A stretch of 5,679 nucleotides of DNA from assembly GCA_013331375.1 (NCBI GenBank), contig DUGO01000084.1:1-5679 (forward strand), in the 5' to 3' direction. Under the pieces are notes generated by a model. That model made no database searches. It saw only the letters and a program-made list of their open reading frames with translations, and had not been told where the DNA came from. The position numbers and the translations under genes were made by a program. The stretch comes from Candidatus Methanoperedentaceae archaeon. GTDB lineage: Archaea; Halobacteriota; Methanosarcinia; Methanosarcinales; Methanoperedenaceae. This document shows, one piece after another, positions 4,609-5,679 of this stretch (position 1 is its first letter; every line of letters starts with the position of its first letter).

Positions 4609-5679
4609 ACGTACACAACCTCGCCGTTCTGCGGCGCAACGGCATCGATTCCATATTCTGCCCTCACCCATTCCGCGAACTGCGCGCAGTTGTCCCCGTG
4701 GACTGTGATTATCTTTTCAACGCCTGTTTTGCCGAACCTGTCGACCAGCTCCTTAAGCTCACTGTCGCCGCAGTGTGCGGAAAAATCGTACTGCTCGATG
4801 CGTGGGCGCAGGTGCATCGTCCTGCCGCCGACCTCGATGAAGCCGGTGTCGACCAGTCTCCTGCCCCCGGTGCCTTCCACCTGGTAGCCTGTCAGCAGCA
4901 CGGCAGATTTCGGGTCATCGTACAGGTGCCTTATGTATGTAAGCACTGGACCCCCTTCGAGCATGCCTGATGTGGTGACTATGACCGAGGGCTCGGACAG
5001 GATGTCCTTCCTGTCCGTGGGGTCCACGACCTCCGCGTTATCATACGCCTTCTTGAGCAGCCTGAAATCCCGCACGCTTTCAGGTCTGCGGCGCAGCAGC
5101 CTGAAAACATCAACTCCCATGCCGTCAACGTAGGCCCTAAGCCCGTGTTTTTTCAGAATAAGCATGATCTCCTGCGTTCTACCTATGCTGAAAGCCGCAA
5201 TTACTGCTTTTCCCCCGAGATCGATGGTCTCTTTTACCGATTCGATAAAGCGCTCTTCCAGTATCTTTCTGGGTGTGTGGCTCCTGCCAAAGTACGTGCT
5301 CTCTACCATCTGGATATCGCTCTGCGGAGGCCTGGCATCCGCACCGTCCAGGAGTTCGGTCTGCAGGGTGTTTATATCCCCGGTATAGAACAGGCTCTTG
5401 TTGCCTTTTACAAGGTGCACCGAAGAAGAGCCCGGAACATGTCCGGCATCGTAAAGGCACGCCTGGAAGCCCTGGGTCTCAAATTCCTGCCTGTATTTCA
5501 CTGTTCTTACGCCCCTCTCGAACTCCTGGATCTCTTCGCTATAATAAGGTATGATGTGGCCTCTGCTCTCGGCTATTTTAAGGGTATCTCTCGCCAGGAG
5601 CGCTGAGAATCTTGCCGTCGCAGATGTTGAGTATATTTCGGGTTCGAGGTCCATGAGGTTGGGCGCAAGCCCGCAGTGG
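4605..5679 (-). CDS. Beta-CASP metallo-beta-lactamase RNase, aCPSF2-like (5' end outside window)
   Basis: This zinc-dependent ribonuclease, related to eukaryotic CPSF73 and archaeal aCPSF/RNase J proteins, acts in RNA 3'-end processing and decay. The visible frame starts at the right edge with HCGLAPNLMDLEPE, where the H is the last residue of the HxHxDH metal site cut by the edge. An ATG at 5652-5654 is internal, not the start. Visible catalytic residues are: motif 3 histidine in DAGHVPGS (5439-5441), motif 4 aspartate in YTGDIN (5376-5378), beta-CASP motif A glutamate in VESTYF (5301-5303), motif B histidine in FSAH (4773-4775) and motif C histidine in VHGDN (4698-4700). The distance from the HxHxDH site to the end suits an enzyme of roughly 400 residues. 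Whether it carries N-terminal KH domains, as aCPSF1 does, cannot be seen. It leads the visible operon and overlaps trm56 by ATGA. Confidence 0.94.
   Translation of the reverse strand, partial: HCGLAPNLMDLEPEIYSTSATARFSALLARDTLKIAESRGHIIPYYSEEIQEFERGVRTVKYRQEFETQGFQACLYDAGHVPGSSSVHLVKGNKSLFYTGDINTLQTELLDGADARPPQSDIQMVESTYFGRSHTPRKILEERFIESVKETIDLGGKAVIAAFSIGRTQEIMLILKKHGLRAYVDGMGVDVFRLLRRRPESVRDFRLLKKAYDNAEVVDPTDRKDILSEPSVIVTTSGMLEGGPVLTYIRHLYDDPKSAVLLTGYQVEGTGGRRLVDTGFIEVGGRTMHLRPRIEQYDFSAHCGDSELKELVDRFGKTGVEKIITVHGDNCAQFAEWVRAEYGIDAVAPQNGEVVYV

Noticed and set aside
4609..4671. N-terminal extension of aTrm56 by 21 codons
   Set aside because: It lies within the RNase coding region, lacks family similarity, and the ATG at 4608 gives the characteristic MRIAVLRLGHRP start.
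4524..4970. Plus-strand open frame of 148 codons
   Set aside because: It is antisense to the aTrm56/RNase junction, where both minus-strand genes have conserved motifs; a shadow frame in GC-rich DNA.
5145..5606. Plus-strand open frame of 153 codons
   Set aside because: It lies wholly inside the beta-CASP RNase gene, whose motifs fix the minus strand as coding. Its translation shows no domain, and no ribosome-binding site was seen.
5652..5654. ATG as the start of the beta-CASP RNase
   Set aside because: The frame is open upstream to the window edge and includes HCGLAPNL, the end of the HxHxDH metal site, so the true start lies outside.
1..5679. Mobile element, CRISPR array or defence system
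   Set aside because: I found no transposase, integrase, regularly spaced repeats or recognisable defence protein. The HD gene lacks any Cas context.

Overview
The window looks like a piece of an archaeal chromosome, most likely a euryarchaeon related to the Methanosarcinales or neighbouring methanogen/ANME lineages. Support: a complete archaeal-type initiator tRNA (A1:U72 pair, three G:C pairs closing the anticodon stem, no encoded CCA); a gene for archaeal transcription factor E; an aTrm56-type tRNA methylase; a beta-CASP RNase of the archaeal CPSF kind; TATA/BRE-like promoters; and strong GGAGGTG ribosome-binding sites combined with TTG and GTG starts. The genus is an inference from protein resemblance and has not been tested.

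Layout. Bases 1-872 (minus strand, AT-rich) hold the 5' part of an ABC-transporter ATPase, cut by the window edge, and a lipoprotein gene immediately upstream of it. Bases 873-995 are a divergent promoter region. Bases 996-1070 (plus strand) encode the initiator tRNA. Bases 1160-1887 (plus) hold two small winged-helix protein genes joined by an ATGA stop/start overlap. They end 7 bases from the end of a five-gene minus-strand cluster that runs from the right edge of the window to base 1895. In transcription order the cluster is: beta-CASP RNase (5' end outside the window), aTrm56 tRNA 2'-O-methyltransferase, an unassigned ATP-grasp enzyme, transcription factor E, and an HD-domain phosphohydrolase.

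How the genes fit together. The minus-strand cluster is tightly packed: two ATGA overlaps, one short spacer of about 35 bases, and one 4-base gap. It therefore reads as one operon combining RNA 3'-end processing or decay, tRNA modification and transcription initiation with two enzymes of unknown substrate (ATP-grasp and HD). The lipoprotein and ABC ATPase may form a small export or cell-surface unit, but each also has its own candidate promoter. The two winged-helix genes look like a co-translated regulator pair with unknown targets.

I saw no mobile element, CRISPR array or clear intrinsic terminator. Nothing here is demonstrably a new system. The best leads are the unassigned ATP-grasp and HD enzymes in the RNA/transcription operon, and the coupled winged-helix pair.
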